From positions 1-15,070 of the forward strand of contig CALLKB010000264.1 of the NCBI GenBank assembly GCA_938008575.1: a DNA stretch of 15,070 nt. Direction: 5' to 3'. Shown here piece by piece: positions 1-7,339 of this stretch. Within the stretch, counting starts at the first letter, position 1. Every line of letters starts with the position of its first letter. The DNA is from an uncultured Cytophagaceae bacterium (GTDB taxonomy: Bacteria; Bacteroidota; Bacteroidia; Cytophagales; Spirosomataceae). The notes beneath the pieces were generated by a model that was not told the origin of the DNA, searched no databases, and saw only the letters and a list, made by a program, of their open reading frames with translations. The position numbers and the translations under genes are program-made.

Positions 1-23
1 TAATCCAAATTAGATTATCTTCT

Positions 24-57
24 AAAAACTCCCCATCTTTGGGGAGTTTTTTTATTT
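24..57 (+). terminator. Intrinsic terminator of an upstream gene outside the window
   Basis: An 11-bp perfect stem AAAACTCCCC-type (24-34 with 41-51) closes a 6-nt loop and runs into a T-rich tract. No coding region precedes it inside the window, so it most likely ends a plus-strand gene lying to the left. It also insulates the nucleotidase gene that begins at 68. Confidence 0.8.
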
Positions 58-67
58 ATATAGCCTT

Positions 68-598
68 ATGAAAAGAATAGCCATTGATATGGATGACGTG
101 ATGGCAGACACCACGTTAAAAATTATACAGTACATCAACGAACGAATCGAAAGTGATTATACTTACGAAGGTTTAATGAACGCTCAAGACCACGAGAAAA
201 AGGCGTTTTATGAGAGCTATATCTCCAACAACGATTTTCTGTGGGAACCAGGCTTTTTTGAGGATATTCAGGTAAAACCCAATGCGGTTGAAGTGATCCT
301 TTCCCTACAGGAAAAGTATGAAGTTTTTATTGTTTCCGCAGCTACGGAATTTCCAAATTCCATGAAGGAAAAATTAAATTGGATGGCTAAACATTTTCCT
401 TTTATTGGATGGCAACATACGGTATTTTGTGGTCATAAGCACATGATATTAGCTGATTACCTAATCGACGATCACGAAAAGAATTTAAAGACATTCACAG
501 GAACACCACTCCTATTTACGGCACCCCATAATTTACATATACATGATTATGAAAGAATGAATACATGGTTAGACGTTAAAGCTAGATTATTAGGATGA
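68..598 (+). CDS. 5'(3')-deoxyribonucleotidase, HAD superfamily (NT5C type)
   Basis: Predicted to remove the phosphate from (deoxy)nucleoside monophosphates in the cytoplasm. The 176-aa product opens with the HAD motif I, IDMDDVMAD, giving Asp7 as nucleophile and Asp9 as acid/base. Motif II is the Ser90 of VFIVSAATE, and motif III/IV is the KHMILADYLIDDHEKN segment with Lys124 and the Mg-binding Asp134/Asp135. Length and motif spacing match the short NT5C family. The start at 68 is the only Met before motif I. The stop overlaps the start of the following transporter gene by 4 nt (ATGA), so the two are probably translationally coupled. Exact substrate preference (dUMP/dTMP versus others) cannot be read from sequence. 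Confidence 0.85.
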   Translation: MKRIAIDMDDVMADTTLKIIQYINERIESDYTYEGLMNAQDHEKKAFYESYISNNDFLWEPGFFEDIQVKPNAVEVILSLQEKYEVFIVSAATEFPNSMKEKLNWMAKHFPFIGWQHTVFCGHKHMILADYLIDDHEKNLKTFTGTPLLFTAPHNLHIHDYERMNTWLDVKARLLG

Positions 599-1734
599 GC
601 CAACTGATTAAAAACCGCCTGAGCATTGGTGTATTATTTTTACTATGTGGATTAAACTTTGCTACCTGGGCTACTCGCATTCCAGATTTCAAGTATTTGT
701 TGCATTTATCTGACGCAGCATTAGGCACCGTTTTAATGGGCTTGCCTTTGGGTTCTTTAGTTTCCTTACCTCTTGCAGGTTGGTTAATATCCAAGTTTAA
801 CTCCAAAATGATTTGCATCGTAGCTGTTTTCCTTTACATGCTGATTATACCCATTATAGGATTTAGCGCCAATTCATACATGCTTTTTGTTTGCTTATTC
901 TTCTTTGGGATGGCAGGTGATATTTTAAATATAGCGATGAATACCCAAGTCGTGGCCTTGGAAGCTAAAATGAATAAAATCATCATGTCTTCCTTTCATG
1001 CCATATTTTCCATTGGGCTCATGTTAGGAGCATTATTGGGCGGATATTTATCTAGAATGGGATTTGATTTTCAAACCCATTTCTATCTGATTGCTATTAT
1101 AAACTTACTTTCAATTCCTGTATTTTATCCCAATTTATTAAAAGATGAGGCTAAGAAAGAAGATGATCAAAAGCCAAAATCATCCATTTTAAATCTAGGA
1201 CCCTATTTAACAATTTTAGCATTAGTCGCATTTTGCGGTATGCTGTGTGAAGGAGCTATGGCAGATTGGATTACACTATATTTCAAAGAGGATGTTGATT
1301 TGTCTACCTATGCTACCACCATAGGATTTTCTTCATTCGCATTAGCTATGGTTGTGGGCCGATTCACGGGAGATTATATTTCTCAAAACTTTGGGGTTCG
1401 TAATATTCTAACGCTCAATGGATTATTGATTTCTGCAGGAATGTTACTTACCTTATTTGTTCCTACAGTCGAAGTGAAAATACTAGGGTGTTTTTTAACC
1501 GGATTAGGTATTTCTACGATAGTACCCCTAATCTATTCACAGGCAGGGAATCAGAAAAATATAGAACCTGCAATCGCGATTGCAGGTGTCTCAACAATTG
1601 CATACATCGGTTTTTTAATTGGTCCCGTATTAATTGGATATCTCGCAGATTTTTTAAACTTGCAGAACGCATTATTTTTATTGGTCATACTTGGTATAAT
1701 GGCAAGTTTTGTTGCAAATAAATTTATTAAATAG
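595..1734 (+). CDS. Major facilitator superfamily transporter (YbjJ-like)
   Basis: A 379-aa very hydrophobic protein with about 12 predicted membrane segments and a charged central loop near residues 182-195 (KDEAKKEDDQKPK), the usual junction between the two six-helix halves of MFS proteins. The N-terminal FATWATRIPDFKYLLHLSD segment resembles the YbjJ/fucose-permease-like branch. No substrate can be assigned. It starts inside the stop codon of the nucleotidase and ends 7 nt before the AraC-type regulator, so the three genes likely form one operon. Coupling to a nucleotidase makes nucleoside or base efflux/uptake a possibility, but that is inference only. The gene contains a 22-bp perfect palindrome near its 3' end, listed separately. 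Confidence 0.85.
   Translation: MSQLIKNRLSIGVLFLLCGLNFATWATRIPDFKYLLHLSDAALGTVLMGLPLGSLVSLPLAGWLISKFNSKMICIVAVFLYMLIIPIIGFSANSYMLFVCLFFFGMAGDILNIAMNTQVVALEAKMNKIIMSSFHAIFSIGLMLGALLGGYLSRMGFDFQTHFYLIAIINLLSIPVFYPNLLKDEAKKEDDQKPKSSILNLGPYLTILALVAFCGMLCEGAMADWITLYFKEDVDLSTYATTIGFSSFALAMVVGRFTGDYISQNFGVRNILTLNGLLISAGMLLTLFVPTVEVKILGCFLTGLGISTIVPLIYSQAGNQKNIEPAIAIAGVSTIAYIGFLIGPVLIGYLADFLNLQNALFLLVILGIMASFVANKFIK
1566..1587. repeat. 22-bp perfect palindrome inside the MFS gene
   Basis: The half-site ACCTGCAATCG is followed directly by its exact reverse complement, with no spacer (centre between 1576 and 1577). It encodes residues around 324-331 (PAIAIAG) of the transporter. The repeat is seen directly; whether it has any role, such as protein binding or an RNA hairpin, is unknown. 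Confidence 0.6.
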
Positions 1735-1741
1735 GTAAGGA

Positions 1742-2599
1742 ATGTTAATTCATTATAAGAAACCTGAGGGCTTATTATCGGAGTATGTTGACCATTTTTG
1801 GGAAAAAAAGATGGAAGATCAAGATGATATCCCTTATGAGGTGGAAACAATATTCCCTGAAGATCAATTAGTCATTACATTTTCGCTAGGGAATCCCTAT
1901 CACCGTGCCGTCCAGAAGCCCGAAGACTTCTCACCTATACAAGGTGCAATCATTGAGGCATTACATACACAAACGACCTATTATAAACATCAAGTAGGGA
2001 ATCATATTTTTGGCATCAAATTTAAACTAGGTGGCTTAGCTTGCTTTAGTTCAGAAAGCTTTAAAAACTTCAATAATATAAACTCACCAATTGAAAAGTA
2101 CTTTGGTTTAGCATCAAATTATTTATTACCTGCATTGCAAAGTTTATCTACTTTCGAAGAAAGAATCGATTTGTTTGTCCAATTTTTAGAGCCATTATTT
2201 ATTCCTGCTCGAGGAAAGAAATGGTTAAGGTTGCAAGAATTCGTTAGTGTACTTGAATCCCAACAAGAAATTAATGCCGCCTTGTATAAAACGATAACGC
2301 GTTCATTTATCGAATTAACTGGTATTACACCCAAAGAGTATTTACAAATCAAGCGCATTAATCAATCTTTGGCTTATTTTGCCCAAAACAAATCGTCAAA
2401 AAATCAAGAATTGGCTGAGTTGTTAGGCTTCTACGATACAGCTCATTTTAACCATACGTTCAAAAAATTTACAGGTAAAACTCCTCAAAGTTTTGTGAAT
2501 GAAATTGAACAAATGCAATCCAATGAATTTATCGAAGAATTCAAACAATATATCTCCCCTGAGCATTTACTTTATTATTCTTCAAAAAAGCATCAATAA
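1742..2599 (+). CDS. AraC-family transcriptional regulator with DUF6597-like N-terminal domain
   Basis: Predicted cytoplasmic DNA-binding regulator of 285 aa. The N-terminal half (about residues 1-115, starting MLIHYKKPEGLLSEYVDHFWE) resembles the DUF6597 sensor-like domain. The C-terminal part has the AraC signature: ITPKEYLQIKRINQSL (linker helix) followed by the second helix-turn-helix QELAELLGFYDTAHFNHTFKKFTGKTPQSF. The first helix-turn-helix (around 165-195) is short and less typical, as often seen in this subgroup. It follows the MFS gene by 7 nt, so it probably controls its own operon, but no operator was identified. A tail of about 35 residues rich in Glu, Gln and Tyr follows the DNA-binding domain. 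Confidence 0.82.
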   Translation: MLIHYKKPEGLLSEYVDHFWEKKMEDQDDIPYEVETIFPEDQLVITFSLGNPYHRAVQKPEDFSPIQGAIIEALHTQTTYYKHQVGNHIFGIKFKLGGLACFSSESFKNFNNINSPIEKYFGLASNYLLPALQSLSTFEERIDLFVQFLEPLFIPARGKKWLRLQEFVSVLESQQEINAALYKTITRSFIELTGITPKEYLQIKRINQSLAYFAQNKSSKNQELAELLGFYDTAHFNHTFKKFTGKTPQSFVNEIEQMQSNEFIEEFKQYISPEHLLYYSSKKHQ

Positions 2600-2671
2600 T
2601 TTCGATTAGTCCAAAAATTACAATTCGATTTATTTAAATATTTACTAATTTGTTCATCAAATTCGGTTAAT

Positions 2672-3982
2672 ATGAATAAACATGTAATATTTTGGTCCAT
2701 TACTGTTGGGCTTGGTGGAATGCTGTTCGGGATGGATATGACGGTGATCTCAGGCGTTGAAAAAACAATCAAAGAGTTATGGCATTTAGATGATTGGACT
2801 CATGGATTTGCCATGGCCACTGCACTTTATGGTACCGTGCTCGGAGCAGCATTTGGAGGAATTCCTGCCGACAAATTTGGCCGGAAAAAAACCTTATTTT
2901 GGATTGGTTTGAGTTTCTTAATTTCTTCAATTGGAGCTGCATTAGCGAATGACGTGAATAGCTTTATGATATTTCGCTTTTTAGGTGGTTTAGGAATTGG
3001 AGCATCATCAGTGGTGGCTCCTATCTACATATCTGAAATAGCTCCAGCAAAACACCGCGGAAAACTTGTTATATCCTTCCAATTAAACATTGTATTAGGT
3101 ATTTTGATTGCCTATGTTTCGAATTATTTCATTAGTGGTTTAGGTGAAAATGATTGGCGTTGGATGTTAGGGATTGTTGGCTTACCTAGTTTACTGTTTT
3201 CAATACTCATTCTATTTACGCCAGAAAGCCCTACTTTTTTATTACTTCATCGCAATGACAAAGAAGGAGCTAAAAAGGTTTTAGACCTCGTAGATCCTGA
3301 TCCAATGGGTACAATCAATCGCATTTTGTCAAACCAAGCAAAGATTACAACGACAGAACGAATCTTTACGAGTAAGTATTTTAAACCTTTGTTATTGGCT
3401 TTCTTGTTCTCATTTTTCAATCAGCTATCAGGTATCAATGCGGTATTGTATTACGCACCTCGAATATTTGAAAAAGCACACTTAGATAAATCAAGCGCAT
3501 TGCTTCAATCCGCGGGTATTGGTGTGGCCAATCTAATATTCACGTTATTGGGTTGGTATTTAATTGATCGTGTAGGAAGAAAAGTTTTAATGTACATCGG
3601 AAGCATTGGCTATATTGCTTCGCTTTCGTTGATAGCTTATTCCTTTTATTCGGATTCATTCGAGTTCGTACCCATGTACATCTTTGCTTTTATTGCCGCA
3701 CATGCAATAGGTCAAGGTTCTGTAATTTGGGTGTTTATTTCAGAAATATTCCCTAATTCAGTTCGTGCAAGTGGCATGGCCTGGGGTTCCTTAACCCATT
3801 GGATTTTAGCGGCCCTTATAACGAACTTTTTCCCCATCTTTACGAATATATTGGGCGAATCTACCATTTTTACATTCTTTGCAATCATGATGTTTGCTCA
3901 ATTGGCTTATGTGAAATTCTTAATGCCAGAAACAAAAGGGGCAACTTTGGAAGATATTGAAAGCAATATCGTAATGCACTAA
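2672..3982 (+). CDS. Sugar porter family MFS transporter (XylE/GalP-like sugar:H+ symporter)
   Basis: A 436-aa, 12-segment inner-membrane protein with the full set of sugar-porter signatures: GGIPADKFGRKK (62-73), PESPTFL (184-190), FNQLSGINAVLYYAP (249-263), DRVGRK (299-304) and PETKG (419-423). The family imports hexoses or pentoses such as xylose, arabinose, glucose or galactose with protons. PESPTFL replaces the more usual PESPRWL. The substrate cannot be fixed, because no sugar isomerase or kinase lies nearby. A GntR-type regulator follows after 14 nt, so the pair is probably one transcription unit. The 72-nt gap upstream shows no terminator and no clean TAnnTTTG promoter. Confidence 0.9.
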   Translation: MNKHVIFWSITVGLGGMLFGMDMTVISGVEKTIKELWHLDDWTHGFAMATALYGTVLGAAFGGIPADKFGRKKTLFWIGLSFLISSIGAALANDVNSFMIFRFLGGLGIGASSVVAPIYISEIAPAKHRGKLVISFQLNIVLGILIAYVSNYFISGLGENDWRWMLGIVGLPSLLFSILILFTPESPTFLLLHRNDKEGAKKVLDLVDPDPMGTINRILSNQAKITTTERIFTSKYFKPLLLAFLFSFFNQLSGINAVLYYAPRIFEKAHLDKSSALLQSAGIGVANLIFTLLGWYLIDRVGRKVLMYIGSIGYIASLSLIAYSFYSDSFEFVPMYIFAFIAAHAIGQGSVIWVFISEIFPNSVRASGMAWGSLTHWILAALITNFFPIFTNILGESTIFTFFAIMMFAQLAYVKFLMPETKGATLEDIESNIVMH

Positions 3983-3996
3983 ATTCATCAACAATC

Positions 3997-5004
3997 ATGA
4001 TAACATTTGACCCGAACAATAATAAACCCAAGTATCAACAGCTCATTGATAGCATCGTTGACGCGATCGATTCTGGTCAATTTGATAGAGGCAAGCAACT
4101 TCCGTCGATTAATGTTGTGGCAAATGAATTTGGAATGGCTCGGATGACAGTTACGAAGGCCTATGATGAATTACGCGAACGTGGCTTAATCAATTCTCAC
4201 CATGGTAAAGGTTTTTATGTAGCCTCTACGGATACGCGCAGTGCGTTAAACGTATTTATTTTAATGGATGCGTTGACACCTTATAAAGAAATTCTTTTAG
4301 AGAATATATTAGAGAATTTAGGTGAGGGAGTCAGCCATACGCTATTTTTCCATTATCACGACATCCAATTGTTTGAAAACCTGATTCAAGATAATGTAGG
4401 TAAATACAATCATTACATTATCCTCCCCCATTTTAATAAAAGTGTATCAGGAATTCTTTCAAAAATTCCGAAAGACAAATTATTGATCTTGGATATTGAT
4501 GTGAAGGAATTCGGTCCTGACGCTGCCATCTTGTTTCAAGATTTTGAATCCAATATTTACCAAGGCTTATCAGAATGCTTACCGAAGCTAAAAAAATATG
4601 ATTCTCTGAATCTAGTTTTAAGTAGCAAAAGCTTTCAATACACCCCCAATGGCATAATTAATGGATTTACTCGTTTTTGCACGGATCATTCCATAAGTCA
4701 TGACATAATTCCCGATTTAGAGGAAGATGTCGATATTGTTGAAAAACAAGCATATATCGTTTTTCGGGAATTTGATTTAATTAAAATGATCAACTGGTGT
4801 ACGAAAAGGAACTGGAAATTTGGTACAGATATCGGAGTCATTTCCTATGATGATACTCCTTTAAAAGAAATTATCTCAGAAGGAATTTCTGTTATTTCAA
4901 ATGACTTTGCATTGATGGGAAAACGCGCTGCGCAAATGATCTTAGAAAAGTCAAAGGGACGTTACCCCAATGACTATTACTTTATCGACCGAAATTCTTT
5001 ATAA
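3997..5004 (+). CDS. GntR-family regulator with periplasmic-binding-protein-like effector domain
   Basis: A 335-aa cytoplasmic transcription factor. Residues 1-75 form a GntR winged helix (KYQQLIDSIVDAIDSGQFDRGKQLPS, then the recognition region MARMTVTKAYDELRERGLI and the wing HHGKGFYVAS). The remainder (about 82-335) looks like a LacI/ribose-binding-type ligand domain rather than a FadR or UbiC domain, ending with FGTDIGVISYDDTPLKEII, a typical LacI-type segment. Bacteroidota regulators of this architecture are usually found next to sugar genes, and here the neighbour 14 nt upstream is a sugar porter, so it probably responds to the transported sugar or its metabolite. Its last 6 nt overlap the end of the convergent acetyltransferase gene. 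Confidence 0.85.
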   Translation: MITFDPNNNKPKYQQLIDSIVDAIDSGQFDRGKQLPSINVVANEFGMARMTVTKAYDELRERGLINSHHGKGFYVASTDTRSALNVFILMDALTPYKEILLENILENLGEGVSHTLFFHYHDIQLFENLIQDNVGKYNHYIILPHFNKSVSGILSKIPKDKLLILDIDVKEFGPDAAILFQDFESNIYQGLSECLPKLKKYDSLNLVLSSKSFQYTPNGIINGFTRFCTDHSISHDIIPDLEEDVDIVEKQAYIVFREFDLIKMINWCTKRNWKFGTDIGVISYDDTPLKEIISEGISVISNDFALMGKRAAQMILEKSKGRYPNDYYFIDRNSL

Positions 5005-5445
5005 ATGTAGATTAACATTAATCCACTCGCCGTCGAATTGTGCATTATACTTTTTGTAAAATTCAATGGCGGGTGTATTCCAATCCAATACTTGCCACAT
5101 CATTCCTGTACATTTTGTCTGCTTGGCCTCTTCTATACACGCCTCAATTAATTTTTGACCAATACCTTTACCCCGAAATTCATCTTTCACATATAGATCT
5201 TCTAAATAAAAGCGCTTCCCTTTCCAAGTTGAGAAACGAAAATACCATAATGCAAATCCCGCCAATTGACCTTCATAATAAGCTAAATAAGAGAAGAAAA
5301 TCGGATTATCACCAAAACCGTTCTCGATATAATCTTGTACCGTTGCGGTAACTTCATTGGGTGCTTTTTCAAAAAGAGCTAAGGAATTCACAAGCTCTAA
5401 TATGCTCGGAATATCCTCTTGTTTGGCTCGACGTAATTCAATCAT
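4999..5445 (-). CDS. GNAT N-acetyltransferase, spermidine/spermine acetyltransferase-like
   Basis: A 148-aa single-domain GNAT enzyme that would transfer acetyl from acetyl-CoA to an amine. The acetyl-CoA loop is RGKGIG (91-96), preceded by the beta-4 strand YLEDLYV. The C-terminal MMWQVLDWNTPAIEFYKKYNA with Tyr130 matches the eukaryote-like SSAT branch (W-x-VLDWN-x-x-A-x-x-FY), so a polyamine, a diamine or a small amine such as thialysine is a plausible acceptor. Substrate is not proven by these motifs. It starts 1 nt after the stop of the RluD-type gene on the same strand and is very likely co-transcribed with it. Its 3' end overlaps the convergent GntR gene by 6 nt. Confidence 0.85.
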   Translation of the reverse strand: MIELRRAKQEDIPSILELVNSLALFEKAPNEVTATVQDYIENGFGDNPIFFSYLAYYEGQLAGFALWYFRFSTWKGKRFYLEDLYVKDEFRGKGIGQKLIEACIEEAKQTKCTGMMWQVLDWNTPAIEFYKKYNAQFDGEWINVNLHL

Positions 5446-5446
5446 T

Positions 5447-6475
5447 TTAATCGTTGGTGAATTTTCTAAGTTTCGTTAATAAGTTATCAAAATCTTCTGG
5501 AAATTGGCTCTCAAATTGCATCCATTCATGCGTCGTAGGGTGTTCAAATCCAAGCGAATAGGCGTGCAAAGCTTGACGGGGACACACCTTAAACATATTA
5601 TCAACAAATTGTTTAAAGTTCGTGCGTGTACTCATGAAACGAATCTTATCTCCCCCATAGGATGAATCTGAAACCAATGGATGACCCATTGATTGTGCAT
5701 GAGCCCGTATTTGGTGCGTCCGACCCGTTTCCAAGTTAAATTTAACAAATGAACAAAAACCAAAAGACTCGATAACTTCGTAGTGTGTAATGGCTAATTT
5801 ACCCTCTTCACTCTCTTCAGGAAGCATATACATGATCTTACGGTCTTTGGGATGACGCATAATTTTACCTCGCAACGTACCTTTTGATTCTTTAGGAACT
5901 CCCCAAAGTATCGCATAATACGTTCTTTCAATTGTATGATCGAAAAATTGCTTAGCCAAATACGTCATGGCAAATTCAGATTTGGCAATGACCAATAAAC
6001 CCGAGGTATCTTTATCGATTCGATGCACTAAACCTGGCCTGATATTATTATTACCAGGTAAATTTTGGCAATAATATAATAATCCATTAACCAAAGTACC
6101 TGTCCAATTACCATGTGCAGGGTGAACAACCATCCCAGGCTCTTTGTTGATAATCATTAAATCATCATCCTCATAGACGATGTTAATTGGAAGGTCTTCA
6201 GGAATAACCTCATTGTCACGAGGAGGCGTTGAAAATGAAACAGAAATTTCATCAAATGGCTTTACCTTATAATTTGACTTAATGAGTTGGTCATTAACTT
6301 TTACTGCACCAGCTTCTATACCGGTTTGGATTTTTGACCGACTGGAATTCGCAATTTTAAGTAATAAATATTTATCTATTCTTAACAATTGTTGACCTTT
6401 GTCAACAACAAAGTTATAATGCTCAAATAAATCATCTTCTGATTCAATTGGGTCTATTTCTGGATCTATGGACAT
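5447..6475 (-). CDS. RluD-type 23S rRNA pseudouridine synthase with S4 domain
   Basis: Predicted to convert specific uridines in large-subunit rRNA to pseudouridine. The 342-aa protein has an S4 RNA-binding domain at about residues 32-80 (RIDKYLLLKIANSSRSKIQ), then the RsuA/RluA catalytic domain with motif HRIDKDTSGLLVIAK (151-165), in which Asp154 is the catalytic residue, and the ETGRTHQIRAH motif. Length and domain order fit RluD. An acidic N-terminal extension (residues 1-20) precedes the S4 domain. No other Met lies between the chosen start and that domain, which supports the start even though it overlaps the divergent PLP-enzyme gene by 8 nt. The GNAT gene follows after 1 nt. Confidence 0.9.
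   Translation of the reverse strand: MSIDPEIDPIESEDDLFEHYNFVVDKGQQLLRIDKYLLLKIANSSRSKIQTGIEAGAVKVNDQLIKSNYKVKPFDEISVSFSTPPRDNEVIPEDLPINIVYEDDDLMIINKEPGMVVHPAHGNWTGTLVNGLLYYCQNLPGNNNIRPGLVHRIDKDTSGLLVIAKSEFAMTYLAKQFFDHTIERTYYAILWGVPKESKGTLRGKIMRHPKDRKIMYMLPEESEEGKLAITHYEVIESFGFCSFVKFNLETGRTHQIRAHAQSMGHPLVSDSSYGGDKIRFMSTRTNFKQFVDNMFKVCPRQALHAYSLGFEHPTTHEWMQFESQFPEDFDNLLTKLRKFTND
6389..6408. repeat. 8-bp perfect inverted repeat near the 5' end of the RluD-type gene
   Basis: TTGTTGAC (6389-6396) and GTCAACAA (6401-6408) flank a 4-nt spacer, inside codons for VVDKGQQLL. On the mRNA it would form a small stem-loop about 70-85 nt into the coding region. Function unknown; it may be chance. Confidence 0.4.
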
Positions 6476-7334
6476 CTTACAATTTGAAAAACAATACTTA
6501 CGTTTACCATCGGCAATCGATGAAATCCATGATGAACTCTTTGATCAAAAAGGAATACGTGTTTTTGTCAAACGAGATGATTTGATTCATCCCATCATCA
6601 GTGGGAATAAGTGGCGCAAATTACGGGAATATATTCAAATAGCGCAATTTAATGAACATAAGCATCTAATTAGTTTTGGAGGAGCTTATTCAAATCATTT
6701 GTATGCGCTTGCTTTTGCAGCCAAAGAATTAGGCTTTGCAGCCACAGGCATCATAAGAGGTGATGAATTAACTAGTCGGAGCAATTTGTATTTAAGCCAA
6801 ATGGAAGCATGGGGGATGGATTTGCAATTTGTTTCTCGGTCGAGTTATCAAAAGAAAGAGATACCGCAAGAGATTAATACAAGTAACGCCATCATTATTG
6901 CCGAAGGTGGTTATGGGAAAATGGCTATAAAAGGTATCTTCAACATAGCTTTAGAAATAAGTGGACAGAATTTTGAGCATATCATATGTCCAATCGGTAC
7001 AGGGACAACCTATCTTGGCCTTTGTGAATCGTTAGAAAAAGCAGCTATACATGGCATATTAACACTGAACAATTTCCAAGAAATAGAATCAAACGCTGTC
7101 GAATTAGGAATTCCAACCCAGCAGATATATGATGCCTATATTTTTGGTAAATATGCGAGGCAACCCGAAGAATTGGTCAATTTTTGTCAATTGTTTGAAC
7201 AAAAACATCAAATAAAAATAGAGCCCATTTACACAGGAAAGATGTTTTATGGACTCTATGATTTAATACAAAAGGATAAATTCAAACCTGGAAGTAACAT
7301 ATTAGCGCTGCATACAGGTGGGATTAAATCTTAA
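6468..7334 (+). CDS. 1-aminocyclopropane-1-carboxylate deaminase / D-cysteine desulfhydrase-like PLP enzyme
   Basis: A 288-aa fold-type II PLP enzyme of the ACC deaminase family. The family signature [21 protein letters not shown] includes Lys48 as the likely PLP Schiff-base lysine. GGAYSNHL (71-78) carries Ser75 at the position of the family's catalytic serine, and [11 protein letters not shown] (175-185) is the PLP phosphate loop. [10 protein letters not shown] is the usual C-terminal end. It is shorter than typical family members (about 330 aa), with the reduction after the glycine-rich loop. Bacteroidota homologues are often annotated as ACC deaminase without proof; D-cysteine desulfhydrase or another D-amino-acid lyase activity is equally possible. 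Its start codon overlaps the first codons of the divergent RluD-type gene, and its end overlaps sufB by 4 nt. Confidence 0.82.
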   Translation: MDILQFEKQYLRLPSAIDEIHDELFDQKGIRVFVKRDDLIHPIISGNKWRKLREYIQIAQFNEHKHLISFGGAYSNHLYALAFAAKELGFAATGIIRGDELTSRSNLYLSQMEAWGMDLQFVSRSSYQKKEIPQEINTSNAIIIAEGGYGKMAIKGIFNIALEISGQNFEHIICPIGTGTTYLGLCESLEKAAIHGILTLNNFQEIESNAVELGIPTQQIYDAYIFGKYARQPEELVNFCQLFEQKHQIKIEPIYTGKMFYGLYDLIQKDKFKPGSNILALHTGGIKS

Positions 7335-7339
7335 CCCAC
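7318..7339. other. Hairpin spanning the convergent stop codons of the PLP-enzyme gene and sufB
   Basis: GTGGG (7318-7322) pairs with CCCAC (7335-7339), and TTAA (7324-7327) with TTAA (7331-7334), leaving one bulged A and a 3-nt loop. It covers both stop codons. No U-run follows on either strand, so a classical intrinsic terminator is not supported. It might still protect both 3' ends. Confidence 0.35.

Noticed and set aside
1..67. C-terminal end of an upstream gene
   Set aside because: Too short to identify a coding frame before the terminator; only the hairpin is supported.
2640..2660. Promoter -7 box before the sugar porter (CTAATTTG)
   Set aside because: It misses the first base of TAnnTTTG and has no matching -33 element.
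5040..5351. Plus-strand 103-aa open frame opposite the GNAT gene
   Set aside because: It is the antisense shadow of a well-conserved enzyme and encodes nothing recognisable.
7318..7339. Bidirectional intrinsic terminator at the sufB/PLP-enzyme junction
   Set aside because: The hairpin exists, but no U-run follows on either strand.
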